Shown piece by piece: positions 1 to 8,294 of a stretch of 64,000 bases of DNA (position 1 is its first letter; each line of letters begins with the position of its first letter). The notes below the pieces were generated by a model. It did no database searches. It saw nothing but the letters and a program-made list of their open reading frames with translations, and was not told where the DNA came from. The translations under genes were made by a program, and so were the position numbers. This stretch comes from Pediococcus acidilactici (GTDB lineage: Bacteria > Bacillota > Bacilli > Lactobacillales > Lactobacillaceae), in the NCBI GenBank assembly GCA_024970065.1, contig CP103908.1:558001-622000 (forward strand), given 5' to 3'.

Positions 1-430
1 CATGTTAACAAGTTGGATAGAAGATTGAGTTTGATTACCACGATGAAGAAAGTCGGTCATTATATATAAAATGTATCCTGTAATTGCAAAGTTTCCAACT
101 CCCTGAAACATTTTTCCTATAAGAGCTAGGTAGTAGTCGCGCCAATTTGCCAAGAAGGAAAAATTAACTTTACATTTTTTAAAGAAAACTTTTCTTTCTT
201 TTTAGTTGAGGTTTCATCTAAATTAGAAGGCTCATGGACAATCAAAGTTGTAATTAATACGCCAGCAAATGTGAATATACCAAAGACTATAAATCCTAGT
301 CGAACCTGGCTAAGGAACAAAGCACCGATAACGTTAAATCCGTTATTACCTAAAGCCAGGCCTAGACCACCATAAGCAGAAGAAGCAGTCCCCTTTCCAT
401 CTTCAGGTGCAAAGGATAATCCAGATTTGA
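1..430 (-). pseudogene. MFS transporter fragment, frameshifted and truncated
   Basis: The minus strand encodes stretches typical of a major facilitator transporter: an SFAPEDGKGTASSAYGGLG loop, then a hydrophobic helix (residues like LGFIVFGIFTFAGVLITTLIV), then a charged loop. Near position 150-190 the frame shifts, and the protein resumes in another frame with ANWRDYYLALIGKMFQGVGNF and a further helix running off the left edge. The 5' end stops abruptly around 430, where unrelated sequence begins, so the gene has lost its N-terminus as well. Substrate cannot be inferred. It was once a multi-spanning membrane protein and is now broken by at least one indel and one junction. Confidence 0.7.
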
Positions 431-475
431 AAAAGCCAAGAGCTAAAAAAGCTCAACAAACTTTACAACAATAAT
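431..475 (+). other. 3' tail of an unidentified gene
   Basis: On the plus strand, directly after the MFS junction, a short open frame reads KKPRAKKAQQTLQQ and stops at 473-475, followed at once by a terminator. It looks like the last codons of a lost gene, joined to the MFS fragment by a deletion or insertion. I do not recognise the parent protein. Confidence 0.35.
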
Positions 476-483
476 CGTAAAAA

Positions 484-506
484 GCGCCTAGAAATAGGCG
501 TTTTTT
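484..506 (+). terminator. Rho-independent terminator
   Basis: GCGCCTA and TAGGCG flank a GAAA loop and are followed by TTTTTT. It sits just after the orphan 3' gene tail. Confidence 0.75.
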
Positions 507-956
507 CATGTTTTGACGTTTGAGAAACGCATTCTAAGTCCAGTTTTTATTAATAAATGGGTTAATGTCCGCTAAATGAATATATAAACTACGTCATAAC
601 TTAACAATTGTGTCGCTTTTTTGTGCCTTATAATTAAAGGTGTTAAAATACGTCATAACTTACCACCATAAAGCAGTCCAATTAATTTATCGACTTCTAA
701 GTAAAATACCAGGAGTTTTGCTATGAGTTAACTATGATCCTAGGTGGTTACCAAAACATTCCTTAAATTAGGGTCTATAATTATAAATTAGATAATACAT
801 TAGAAGCTGGGGACAAGATTGTCTAGATAATGTGTGAGATAAAATTTTTGGCAGGTTATCATACATAAGACAAAATGTTTTTAAAACTGATAACGTATTT
901 ATTTCACAATAATTACGCATTTATTTTTGAGAAAAATATAAAGCAGGAGGATTACA
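507..956. other. AT-rich intergenic region with a 14-bp direct repeat
   Basis: No convincing gene is present in this 450-base stretch. The sequence TACGTCATAACTTA occurs twice, at 590-603 and 649-662, 59 bases apart. The region probably carries the promoter of the CorA-like gene, but I cannot pick a single clear -35/-10 pair. Confidence 0.5.
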
Positions 957-1907
957 ATGCTGAAAACTTATTCTTTAACAAAAGATACATTATTAGTTTC
1001 GTCAGAATCAAATATCAAAAATTCTTCCGTTGTTTATGTTTATGGTGACGAACGAGAATATATCGAATCTTTTGAACATAAATATGACCTTGAAATAGGC
1101 AATATACTAACGTTTGATGATCAAGTTGCATATGACACGATGATAGATCGGAACGATGAAAAAAGTTTGCTCGTAAGTTTTTTGTTTCCCGAGGTACATG
1201 AAGGTGGGCATCTACATAATCTGACGACATCTATTGTTTTCTTGGTATTTAAAAATAAGTTGATAATTTTTACAAAACAAAAATTAAAATTCATTCCCGA
1301 ACTCTTATCCAATATGGTTTTACGTGATGTCAATAATTTCATAGAGGAAGTACTTTTAAAGATCATACAAAAAGATTTCCATGTGATGCTTAACCATCTT
1401 CGTGGAGTCAAGGAAAAAATTGATGATTTAGACTCAGAAATATCAACGTCCGGTTCACTCAGACCAACGTTTGGTGATTTATTGACTCTTCAAAAATACA
1501 TGATAGCTTTGTCAACAACCTACGGCGCTAATCACAAAGCGCTGGATTTCATTAAAAAAAAATCCACAACTATTAATGATATTGATTTTACCACCAAAAA
1601 AATAATTGGTGGGATATACGATACAAGCGACACAATGGATAGAATTATTTTAGGTTATAGCCAATATTTGGATGATTTGGAAGATATGATAACCAATATG
1701 ATTTCGTATCAGCTTAACATGATTATGAAAACTCTAACAGAGATATCAATCGTTTTGACTATTCCAGCGATTATTTTTGGCTTTTGGGGAATCAATGTCC
1801 ATGTCCCGTTTGAAAAATCTTCTTATGGTGTTTTTGCTGTGCTGATTATCTCTGTTGTACTAAGCCTAATTTGCTGGTTTTGGTTGCGACGCAAAAAATA
1901 TTTGTAA
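957..1907 (+). CDS. CorA-like divalent cation transporter
   Basis: This 316-residue protein has the CorA plan: a long soluble N-terminal part rich in helices (about residues 1-260), then two C-terminal membrane helices (about 262-282 and 290-310) and a basic tail RRKK. CorA proteins form pentameric Mg2+ channels in the plasma membrane. The signature GMN at the end of the first helix is replaced by GIN (residues 278-280), within FGFWGINVHVPF. Variant GxN motifs occur in CorA relatives, so cation preference is open. A good AGGAGG (945-950) precedes the ATG. It is the only intact gene in the left 2.9 kb, and its 3' end overlaps the convergent recombinase remnant. Confidence 0.8.
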   Translation: MLKTYSLTKDTLLVSSESNIKNSSVVYVYGDEREYIESFEHKYDLEIGNILTFDDQVAYDTMIDRNDEKSLLVSFLFPEVHEGGHLHNLTTSIVFLVFKNKLIIFTKQKLKFIPELLSNMVLRDVNNFIEEVLLKIIQKDFHVMLNHLRGVKEKIDDLDSEISTSGSLRPTFGDLLTLQKYMIALSTTYGANHKALDFIKKKSTTINDIDFTTKKIIGGIYDTSDTMDRIILGYSQYLDDLEDMITNMISYQLNMIMKTLTEISIVLTIPAIIFGFWGINVHVPFEKSSYGVFAVLIISVVLSLICWFWLRRKKYL

Positions 1908-2416
1908 AGTATTTGTGATACCCTAATATGATTTAAAGCAGAAGTGCTTTGTTGACTTTTTAAAAGGCTGATTCCTTTCAATAATTTAATAGCTTCAGCG
2001 GCTTCCTTCACAGTATGAGAGTTAGAATATTCAAAGATAGCCATATTCCAGCTATCTTCTTTTCTTTTGGGTATACCCTCCTTATAGTTGGGATTGTGTT
2101 GCCTTGCAAATATTTTACCGGCTTGCATACGCTCGATAATCATATCACGCTCCACCTCCGCGACCGATAGCAAAGTTCTGACAATCATACGCTCAATTGG
2201 GGTGTTATCTATCGTTCCTAAATTTAAAACCTTAATCATTATTTTTTCTTTCAATAAGTCATCAATTAAGTTCAATGCTTCTCTAGTACTACGAGCAAAA
2301 CGATCTAACTTTATGACGATCAATGTGTCATTGGGTTCAATCAGATGGACCAGTCTTTCAAATTGCGGTTGCCTGGTGTTACATTTCAGAGGAAAAGTAT
2401 AGTTTGCGAGAGTCAA
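1823..2416 (-). pseudogene. Serine recombinase (resolvase/invertase) lacking its N-terminus
   Basis: The frame encodes the middle of a resolvase/invertase catalytic domain: QFERLVHLIEPNDTLIVIKLDRFARST, then the VLNLGTIDNTP and AEVERDMIIERMQAGK segments. Family members begin with about 45 more residues that contain the catalytic serine in a YxRVS motif. These are missing, so it should be inactive. Homology starts near 2390. The C-terminal part after about 2000 no longer looks like the usual helix-turn-helix, and the frame runs into the 3' end of the CorA-like gene. It abuts a restriction-enzyme remnant on the opposite strand, which suggests a deletion joined the two. Confidence 0.75.
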
Positions 2417-2916
2417 TGAACCTTACGCTGGGTTCAGAAGGATTACCTGTGGCACAAGCAGGAGGACAAAAGAAGAAGCAAGATGAAAATTCTGGTGACA
2501 TTATAATAGAATACAAGGATCATACTTTATTTCTTGAAGTAACACTGATGGATAAGAATGCCATTAAACGTGGGGCGTGGGAACCAGTACTTAGGCATAC
2601 CGTCAATCTTTCTGCTAGTCGCACTGTTCCGGTTCAAACATATTTCATTACTGACGCTGTTGATAAGAACACCAAAAATATTTGGCGTTCTGTGGCTGCA
2701 ACCGATTTAGAGGAAACCGCTGTCCAACATCGCTCTGTTCGTGCAACCATATATCCTCTGACAATTGATACGTTGATTAAATGGTTACATGATAAAGGTG
2801 TAAACGAAAAGGTTATTTGGGATGCCGTAGATACTTCATATAAACCAATAATCGAAACTGATTTCGACGCTGATTGGAAGGCTGACATATTAGCCTCGAT
2901 ATCATCGAATAACTAA
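2404..2916 (+). pseudogene. C-terminal part of an AlwI-like type II restriction endonuclease
   Basis: The frame has DIIIEYKDHTLFLEVTL followed by EPVLRHTVN, matching the arrangement D...ExT...(E)PVxRH of AlwI-type restriction enzymes, a PD-(D/E)XK nuclease group. The remaining 160 or so residues run to a normal stop at 2914-2916. There is no credible start or ribosome site: the frame fades into the recombinase remnant near 2400, and the N-terminal DNA-binding portion of the roughly 500-residue family is absent. No methyltransferase partner is visible. I infer a relic of a lost restriction-modification system. The family assignment is from memory of the motif and moderately sure. Confidence 0.5.
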
Positions 2917-2973
2917 ATACAGAAAAATACAACAAATATTATCAGACTAGGGACTATACTGGTAGCGTCAAGA

Positions 2974-4299
2974 ATCTTGTGTAAATGAAATGCCTTCGTA
3001 CATATAATATGTATCTAGCTTAAATAAATGATGCTTCCAAGGTGTCCTGGAGTCCTTTGAACCCTCGGTGGATCCGCTTCAGAGACTTCTCGTTATAGAC
3101 ATTAAACTGAAAAACCAGTAAGCGATCCAGTGAATCTTCCGTTGGAAATTGTTCTTTGTGGTGGGTGGTGCGCTTGAGATGCTTATTAAAGTTCTCAATC
3201 AGGTTAGCGGAGTATAGTGATTGCCGGATAGCTGGTAGAAAGTCCATGAAAGTGAGTAAATTCGGCATTTTAAGCAGATCTTTGATTAATTTGGGATAGG
3301 TCTGATGCCAGTTGTTGGCGAACTCATTCAGTTTCAGTTCGGCTGCTTTACGGTTGGCGGCCCGGTGAACTTGTTTAAAGTCACTGATCACGGCCTTGCG
3401 GTCTTTTACGCGAACTTTGTTCATCAGATTCCGCCCAACATGAACCAGGCAACGTTGTCGTTTGGCTTTAGGGAAATGCCGATTCAAGCCTTCATCCAAA
3501 CCAACTAACCCATCGGCCACAAACAACAGCACATCTTTAACGCCCTGCTTGATCAAGGTTCCCAGCAGTTCAGTCCAGATGCCAGTCGATACCGTTGGCG
3601 CCACTTGGTAGTTCAGCACTTCTTTCGTACCATCTGGACGAATGCCAATCGCAAGATGAACGGCTTCTTTTTGAACGGTATCCCGCTTTAATGGCAAGTA
3701 AGTGGCATCTAAGAAGATGGCCGCATATTGTGAAGCCAGTCGACGTTGCTGGAAAGCTTGAACCTGTTCATTGACGGCTTTAGTCATGTTGGAAACCGTG
3801 GCTTTGGAGTAGTGAACACCGTACATTTTCTCAATGAGTTCGGCAATTTCAGCAGTGGTAATTCCCTTGGCATACAACTGAATGACCGTTGTTTCTAAAT
3901 TATCACTATGCCGACCGTAGGCTGGCAAGGTATGATTTTCAAACCGGCCATTGCGATCTCGAGGAATGGTTAAGTTAAGTTGGCCGTACTTCGTATCAAA
4001 CGAGTGCTCATAACTGCCGTTGCGGTTATTACCAGTGTTAATCCCAGCGTATGAGTAGGGTTCGTAACCTCAAAACTCTGCCAATTCGGTTTGAAGCAGC
4101 TGGTTAATCGCAATTTCGAGGTGGTGACGAAAAACTTCGTCCAAATCTTGCTTTTGGGCTAGTGCAGCGATAATTTCTGTGGTAAGTTCATTCATGGGGA
4201 ATGCCTCCTGTGATGTTTTCTGTGATTACTAAATATCATAAGGAAAGGCATTCCCTATTTCTATACAATTCAGAAATCTTTTATGTATTTACACAAGAT
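2974..4299 (-). mobile_element. IS256-family insertion sequence
   Basis: A Mutator/IS256-type transposase frame is bounded by imperfect terminal inverted repeats: ATCTTGTGTAAA at 2974-2985 and its reverse complement TTTACACAAGAT at 4288-4299, giving about 1.33 kb, the usual size of the family. A second short inverted pair (GGGAATGCC near 4197 and GGCATTCCC near 4246) lies upstream of the transposase. I see no convincing 8-9 bp target duplication, so the flanks may have rearranged after insertion. Confidence 0.8.
3020..4195 (-). pseudogene. IS256-family transposase with one in-frame stop
   Basis: Reading from the ATG at 4195, the frame runs MNELTTEIIAALAQKQ to residue 41, meets TGA at 4072-4070, then continues in the same frame with GYEPYSYAGINTGNNRNGSYEH through to 3020. 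The catalytic acids are recognisable as FLDATYLPLK, LFVADGLVGL and NLIENFNKHLKR, with the RCLVHVGRN segment between. Full length would be about 391 residues. The stop most simply reflects TTA (Leu) to TGA. Loss of residues 1-41 would remove part of the N-terminal domain, so the copy is probably inactive unless the stop is read through or translation restarts internally. Confidence 0.85.
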
Positions 4300-4640
4300 A
4301 TTTTACGCTCTCCTATGTGTCTTATATGGCTACTGTATGAGTGGTTACTATATATGTGTCTATGCTTGTGTGTGGTGTCGTACGTGTGTGTCTTGTGTCA
4401 TGTACTTGTGGTCTATAGTCTTAGTGTTCTTGAGTGGCTCGGCTGTCTGTCCTATGCTGTCGCTGGTGGCTCCGTCATTGCTTGTGGTTTGCCTTGGTGT
4501 CTATACCTAGTTACTTATGTGCTCACCTTATAGTTGGTATGTTGTGTTGCTGATATACATGATATGTATATAGATGATGCGTTTATGCTTGTGCCTAGTT
4601 GCTCGCTTGTGGTGGGAGGTCAAGACTTTTGCAATCTCAA
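4300..4640. other. Strongly T/G-biased stretch, no gene
   Basis: Between the IS end and about 4620 the plus strand is dominated by T and G, with very few A runs and scattered GTGTG, CTTGTG and TGTGTC words, quite unlike the AT-rich DNA on both sides. Plus-strand frames here give cysteine-rich hydrophobic strings that look like artefacts of composition. No ribosome site or family is recognisable on either strand. Confidence 0.5.
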
Positions 4641-4674
4641 AATTAAAATAAAAAACGAAATAAAAAATATATGT

Positions 4675-4702
4675 GGCTCTAGCTGATCGCTAGGACTTTT
4701 TT
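4675..4702 (+). terminator. Rho-independent terminator-like hairpin
   Basis: TCTAGC, loop TGATC, GCTAGGA, then CTTTTTT. No intact gene lies directly upstream on this strand. Confidence 0.5.
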
Positions 4703-4852
4703 ATGCATATATTGAATGTTTATACACAATAATGAATATCTATATAGTTGGATAGGTGTAGGAAGATTGAGGCAACTAAAACATAGAAATATGATTTTTT
4801 AAAAATTAATATCGATGGAAATGCCTATTTAATAGGGCGGGGGGTGATTTAG

Positions 4853-4947
4853 AAAAAAGATGAAAATTCTGTTAATGCCTCGCAACCTCAAATATATACA
4901 CAAGGTACCACATCGACTTTTCTTGTTAAAAATATTTTCCACGGTTA
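4853..4947 (+). other. Possible 3' gene remnant
   Basis: An open frame without a start reads KKDENSVNASQPQIYTQGTTSTFLVKNIFHG before a stop at 4945-4947. The ordered, polar-then-hydrophobic character suggests the tail of a lost protein, but I do not recognise it and nothing upstream continues it. Confidence 0.25.
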
Positions 4948-5043
4948 AGTATATTGTTCTGCCAAAAGTGGCAAAAACCTGACTCGGCAATTTACCGAAT
5001 TAGGCTGTATGTATGGTGGTTAAAAATCTGCCACCATTAGCAA

Positions 5044-6609
5044 TTAATTATTTAATTTTCTGGATTGCTCTTTTGTCATTCCATACTTTTTTGAAAAATC
5101 CTTGCTTGTAATAGTTCTATCGCTTCTATCTTTCGGTAATTGTTGCTTTAATTCATTTGATAAATTATTGTATATACTTTGGTTCTTACCTTTACCAGTC
5201 TTATTTTTACCGCCTAAAGAGTTACCAACTTGTTTAGATTTATTAGTAATATTCGTAGCCCAATCCAAATACAGTGGAATATCTAATTTATCTTTTTTAA
5301 TTTTCTTCTTCAATTCAATTGCAAAAGTTGATTTACTCCAAACACCTTTTTTAATATTCCACTTATTCATAATTTCCTTATAGTCACTATATGGATTAAT
5401 GTTAGGGTCTCCAAAATATTCTTTTGTTACATTCTTCACAACTTCTTCCAGTGCTCTATTATTATTATCTAATTCTAATTGTTCCCATGCATCTCTACGA
5501 GGCGTACTTAATAATTGGTCAAAATAACTTAATTTTCCTATATACATCCAATCTTTCTTGCCTCTGGTTAATCCAGTATGAAGGTTATTAATTGTATAAA
5601 AATCATGACTTTGGGGGGGAATTGGTCGGTTTCCCATATAGAAACATACTTTATCAAATTCCATACCTTGTATGTTATCTGTTACACTTCCACACATGAA
5701 ATTCCAATAGTCAGGATCAACTGATTCTTTATCAATAGTTGGAATATCTGGGATAGTATTTTTCAATCTTTCTAAATATTTATTAAAGGGATTGAGATAG
5801 ATTTCAGAGTCTTTCTTTTTTGGTGAGACAAAGGGAAAGTCTTCAATTGGAATTATATTTCCATCTTCTAACTTATCGTTGGCTTCTCTGATTCTTTTGT
5901 AATCAGGGCTTATTATCATCCACCCATCATTAAAACATTGCTTTAGGTGCATTTGATAATTATGGTTAAATGAATGTTCACTTCTTAATTCCTGATAAAA
6001 TTCTTCATTAAAATCTTTAGCATTCCAACTAGTAACGGCATCCATTCTATAGTTTTTTCTCAATACTCTAACCTGAATGCTATCAATATAAATTTTCCAG
6101 TCATCAACTACATCAAGAAATGTACCATCTTTTATATTCTTATATAGTTGTTTCATTAGACCATTAAAATTCTTGTCATCATTATCATCAAATATTTGTT
6201 TATTGTGTTCATTTTTCATCCAGAGTGCATCCAAAGCACCTGATTTATTGATTGCTGGTTGCTGGTGGCTATCTCCATAGCAATAAATATTTACATCTTG
6301 TCCTGATTCTTTTTGGTTATTAACATGCATTAGTAAGGATTCAAAGGTAATGCTCGCCATCTTCCCAAATTCATCAATAATTATATTACTTGCTTTATTA
6401 GTGCTATAACTACCAAAGTTAACCCTTACCTTTAATAACTTATTTACACGTTTAATACTACCTTGCAATCTGCTACTGGCTGTTTTGTTAGGTGTAGTCA
6501 GAAATACATCATTATCATCAATATTTCTTAGTACATCATTTATTGCCGTTGTTTTTCCAGTTCCTGCGTTGCCTACGCATAAGAACATCTTCACGGTTCC
6601 ATTGCTCAT
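5044..6609 (-). CDS. SF1 (RecD/Pif1-like) DNA helicase of the mobile region
   Basis: From the ATG at 6609 (ribosome site GAGGTG just upstream) the protein has about 521 residues. It shows superfamily 1 helicase motifs in order: Walker A GNAGTGKT at residues 13-20, Walker B IIIDEFGK, motif III YGDSHQQP, a motif like VRVLRKNYR, then IQGMEFDKVCFY and LHTGLTRGKKD near the C-terminal third, as in RecD/Pif1/TraA-type enzymes. It should couple ATP hydrolysis to DNA strand separation. The last 90 residues are Lys/Asn-rich and unassigned. It is the only large gene between the IS and the integrase, with no recognisable primase or initiator beside it. It may be the replication helicase of the element or a stand-alone cargo gene. 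Base composition is AT-rich, like the rest of the island. Confidence 0.75.
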   Translation of the reverse strand: MSNGTVKMFLCVGNAGTGKTTAINDVLRNIDDNDVFLTTPNKTASSRLQGSIKRVNKLLKVRVNFGSYSTNKASNIIIDEFGKMASITFESLLMHVNNQKESGQDVNIYCYGDSHQQPAINKSGALDALWMKNEHNKQIFDDNDDKNFNGLMKQLYKNIKDGTFLDVVDDWKIYIDSIQVRVLRKNYRMDAVTSWNAKDFNEEFYQELRSEHSFNHNYQMHLKQCFNDGWMIISPDYKRIREANDKLEDGNIIPIEDFPFVSPKKKDSEIYLNPFNKYLERLKNTIPDIPTIDKESVDPDYWNFMCGSVTDNIQGMEFDKVCFYMGNRPIPPQSHDFYTINNLHTGLTRGKKDWMYIGKLSYFDQLLSTPRRDAWEQLELDNNNRALEEVVKNVTKEYFGDPNINPYSDYKEIMNKWNIKKGVWSKSTFAIELKKKIKKDKLDIPLYLDWATNITNKSKQVGNSLGGKNKTGKGKNQSIYNNLSNELKQQLPKDRSDRTITSKDFSKKYGMTKEQSRKLNN

Positions 6610-6639
6610 ACACACACCTCTATTTTGTTTTTTTCGTTA

Positions 6640-7046
6640 AAATTTGCTAGATACCTTATATAAGACCTGTACCATTTTTTAATTAATTTAAGTCAATTTA
6701 TCTATATTAAATATATATAATTGCTTCACGGTAATTTAGTCGTTTCTTATATATAAAGTGATTGACTATTTTACCGTCAAGGATTTATAGTCATGGGGCA
6801 CAATTCCAGAATGGAATTTGAAGAATCTTTTCATTTTGTGGGTTTCAAAATGAAAAGTCCAAGACAACTAGTAGCTAACTTAATAATTACTAGAATAATT
6901 AACATGTAATCCTAATTTGGGACTACATCATTATCATTAATTAATACCGTAGTGATTCACGACTCTAATATATAACTACTATTAGTTATGTTATCCACAT
7001 GCAAAGCCCACATATGAATAACTCCTGAAGCTATCTAATTATTATG
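6640..7046. other. Origin-like intergenic region
   Basis: This gap between the helicase and the 121-residue gene has no supported gene. It holds a very AT-rich segment (about 6650-6780), inverted ACGGTAA/TTACCGT at 6728-6734 and 6771-6777, the palindrome ATTCCA-GAA-TGGAAT at 6803-6817, a perfect 12-bp hairpin at 6827-6857, and an exact DnaA box TTATCCACA at 6991-6999. Such a set next to a helicase gene resembles a replication origin or a promoter-operator region. Function is inferred. Confidence 0.4.
6827..6857. repeat. Perfect 12-bp inverted repeat
   Basis: CTTTTCATTTTG at 6827-6838 and CAAAATGAAAAG at 6846-6857 pair perfectly across a 7-base loop. There is no T-run after it, so it is not a plain terminator. 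Confidence 0.8.
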
Positions 7047-7047
7047 T

Positions 7048-7413
7048 CTATGCCGTACGATATTTTAAATAGTTATTAATCATGTTAAATGTTTTGCCTT
7101 CTGAGATAGGTTTACAACTACGTGAAGGTCTCAAAAGTCCTGTCTTAGTCGGGTTTAACAACTCTGGCTTTAGGGGGATGGTGTGATTAACTTGCTTAAT
7201 ACGGGCATCAAACTCTATCCAATCATATTTTTTTAACATTCCGATGTTATCCCGCATATCCTTAGTGTAAGTTAGATGTGCAAAATCAAAATGATGTTTA
7301 GAACCACTTACATTTCTGAGATAGATTACAGGTCTTTGCTTAGTGTCGTTAGCATTTGTGTATATATTAAAACCTATGACTGCTCCCGTGAAGTGTTCTC
7401 GTTCGTTATTCAT
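7048..7413 (-). CDS. Hypothetical mobile-element protein
   Basis: A 121-residue, basic, soluble protein with a good ribosome site (GGAGG) before the ATG at 7413. The N-terminal half (TGAVIGFNIYTNANDTKQRPVIYLRNVSG) looks like a beta-rich fold, and the middle KKYDWIEFDARIKQ reads like an OB-fold-type strand pattern. The C-terminal part is rich in Lys, Arg and Pro. I do not recognise a family. It is transcribed in the same direction as the excisionase-like gene and the helicase, so the three probably form the leftward operon of the element. A DNA-binding or replication accessory role is only a guess. Confidence 0.65.
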   Translation of the reverse strand: MNNEREHFTGAVIGFNIYTNANDTKQRPVIYLRNVSGSKHHFDFAHLTYTKDMRDNIGMLKKYDWIEFDARIKQVNHTIPLKPELLNPTKTGLLRPSRSCKPISEGKTFNMINNYLKYRTA

Positions 7414-7457
7414 AGTAATTCCTCCAATTACTTAGCATTTTGATAGCTTTAAAATTC

Positions 7458-7481
7458 AAAAATGCCGTCATATCAACGTTT
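7458..7481. repeat. att-like direct repeat, left copy
   Basis: Contains CCGTCATATCAACGTTT (7465-7481), also present beside ssrA at 9768-9784. Including the upstream A-run and T, 23 of 24 positions match (7458-7481 against 9761-9784). The right copy is half of the presumed ssrA terminator, so this copy may be the other end of an insertion or a scar from tandem integration. Confidence 0.55.
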
Positions 7482-7567
7482 GTAGGGTGTTTATTTGGTA
7501 TAAAATATTCATTTTATTTAGTTCAGTGATTCTGTGTACAATAAGCCTCGCAAGCGTATTTTTTTAT

Positions 7568-7798
7568 TTAAATCTGGTTATTTTTTAAATATTCGTCAAT
7601 TGTTAGGCGGTCGAAGCGGAGTACACCTCCAATTAGAACGGAAGGCAGTCCCTCGGCAATAGCTTTCTGGAGAGTTCTATAGCAGACCCCCATATATTTA
7701 CATGCCTCTTTCTTGTTCATATATCGAGGGGTAGGGTTGAACATGATGGCTAGTTGTTTCATCAGTTCCTTATTTTCAGTTATCTGAGTTAATTCCAT
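7568..7798 (-). CDS. Excisionase-like DNA-binding protein
   Basis: A 76-residue protein whose C-terminal 45 residues carry a MerR/excisionase-type winged helix: NKKEACKYMGVCYRTLQKAIAEGLPSVLIGGVLRFDRLTIDEYLKNN. Such proteins bend DNA at att sites to favour excision by tyrosine integrases, and some also regulate. The ATG at 7798 has GGAGG about 9 bases upstream. It is divergent from the integrase gene, with the repeated operator-like module between them, the layout of many integrative elements. Assignment to excisionase rather than a general small regulator rests on this context. Confidence 0.75.
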   Translation of the reverse strand: MELTQITENKELMKQLAIMFNPTPRYMNKKEACKYMGVCYRTLQKAIAEGLPSVLIGGVLRFDRLTIDEYLKNNQI

Positions 7799-7858
7799 AT
7801 GTGTATATCCTCCAATTATTTTTTAAGCCATCTAAATATATGGCTATGTATGATTGCT

Positions 7859-8010
7859 CCCCCTCACACTTCTTAATATGTATAAAAATGAGGGATTTTG
7901 CCAAGTTTTTAAAATTAATTATCAATTCTATGCAATTCGATGGAATTAAAACATAAATGGTCTTGTACATAGTTAATATGTATAAGACACTTAAATCTCA
8001 CAAACAAATT
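7859..8010. repeat. Operator-like module, copy A
   Basis: First and longest of three diverged copies. Order of parts: CCCCTCACAC, TAATATGTATAA (7874-7885), a GCCAAG word, ATCAATTCTATGCAATT (7921-7937), ACATAG then TAATATGTATAA again (7974-7985), and ATCTCACAAACAAATT (7995-8010). It lies in the divergent promoter region of the excisionase-like and integrase genes. Confidence 0.65.
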
Positions 8011-8034
8011 ACAGAATAATTTTTAATTTTTTTC

Positions 8035-8130
8035 CTTACACTCCTAATATGGGGTGAAAATAATGGTTTTTACTAAAAAAATATCAATTTAATGCAATTT
8101 CATTTAATCTCTTACATAGATAACATAGTG
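8035..8130. repeat. Operator-like module, copy B
   Basis: Most diverged copy: CTTACACTCCTAATAT (8035-8050), ATATCAATTTAATGCAATTT (8081-8100) and CTTACATAGATAACATAG (8111-8128), in the same order and similar spacing as copies A and C. Confidence 0.6.
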
Positions 8131-8170
8131 AAAAACTGGTCGGTTCGAGTAAAAAAATTAAAAAAAATAT

Positions 8171-8294
8171 CCCCATGTCTATATATGTATAAAAAAAACG
8201 AGAAAATGCCAAGAAAATACAAAAAATATCAATCAGATACATTTCTATGCCTCTGCAGATAATATGTATAAAAAAGAAATCTCACAAACAAATT
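8171..8294. repeat. Operator-like module, copy C
   Basis: Order of parts: CCCCATGTCTATATATGTATAA (from 8171), GAAAATGCCAAG, ATATCAATCAGATACATTT (about 8226-8244), GATAATATGTATAA (8258-8271) and ATCTCACAAACAAATT (8279-8294). The last word is identical to that ending copy A. Confidence 0.65.

Noticed and set aside
4201..4533. Plus-strand frames of 75-110 codons in and after the IS256 end
   Set aside because: They run through the IS inverted repeat into the T/G-biased stretch and give Cys/Leu-rich strings with no start signal; composition artefacts.
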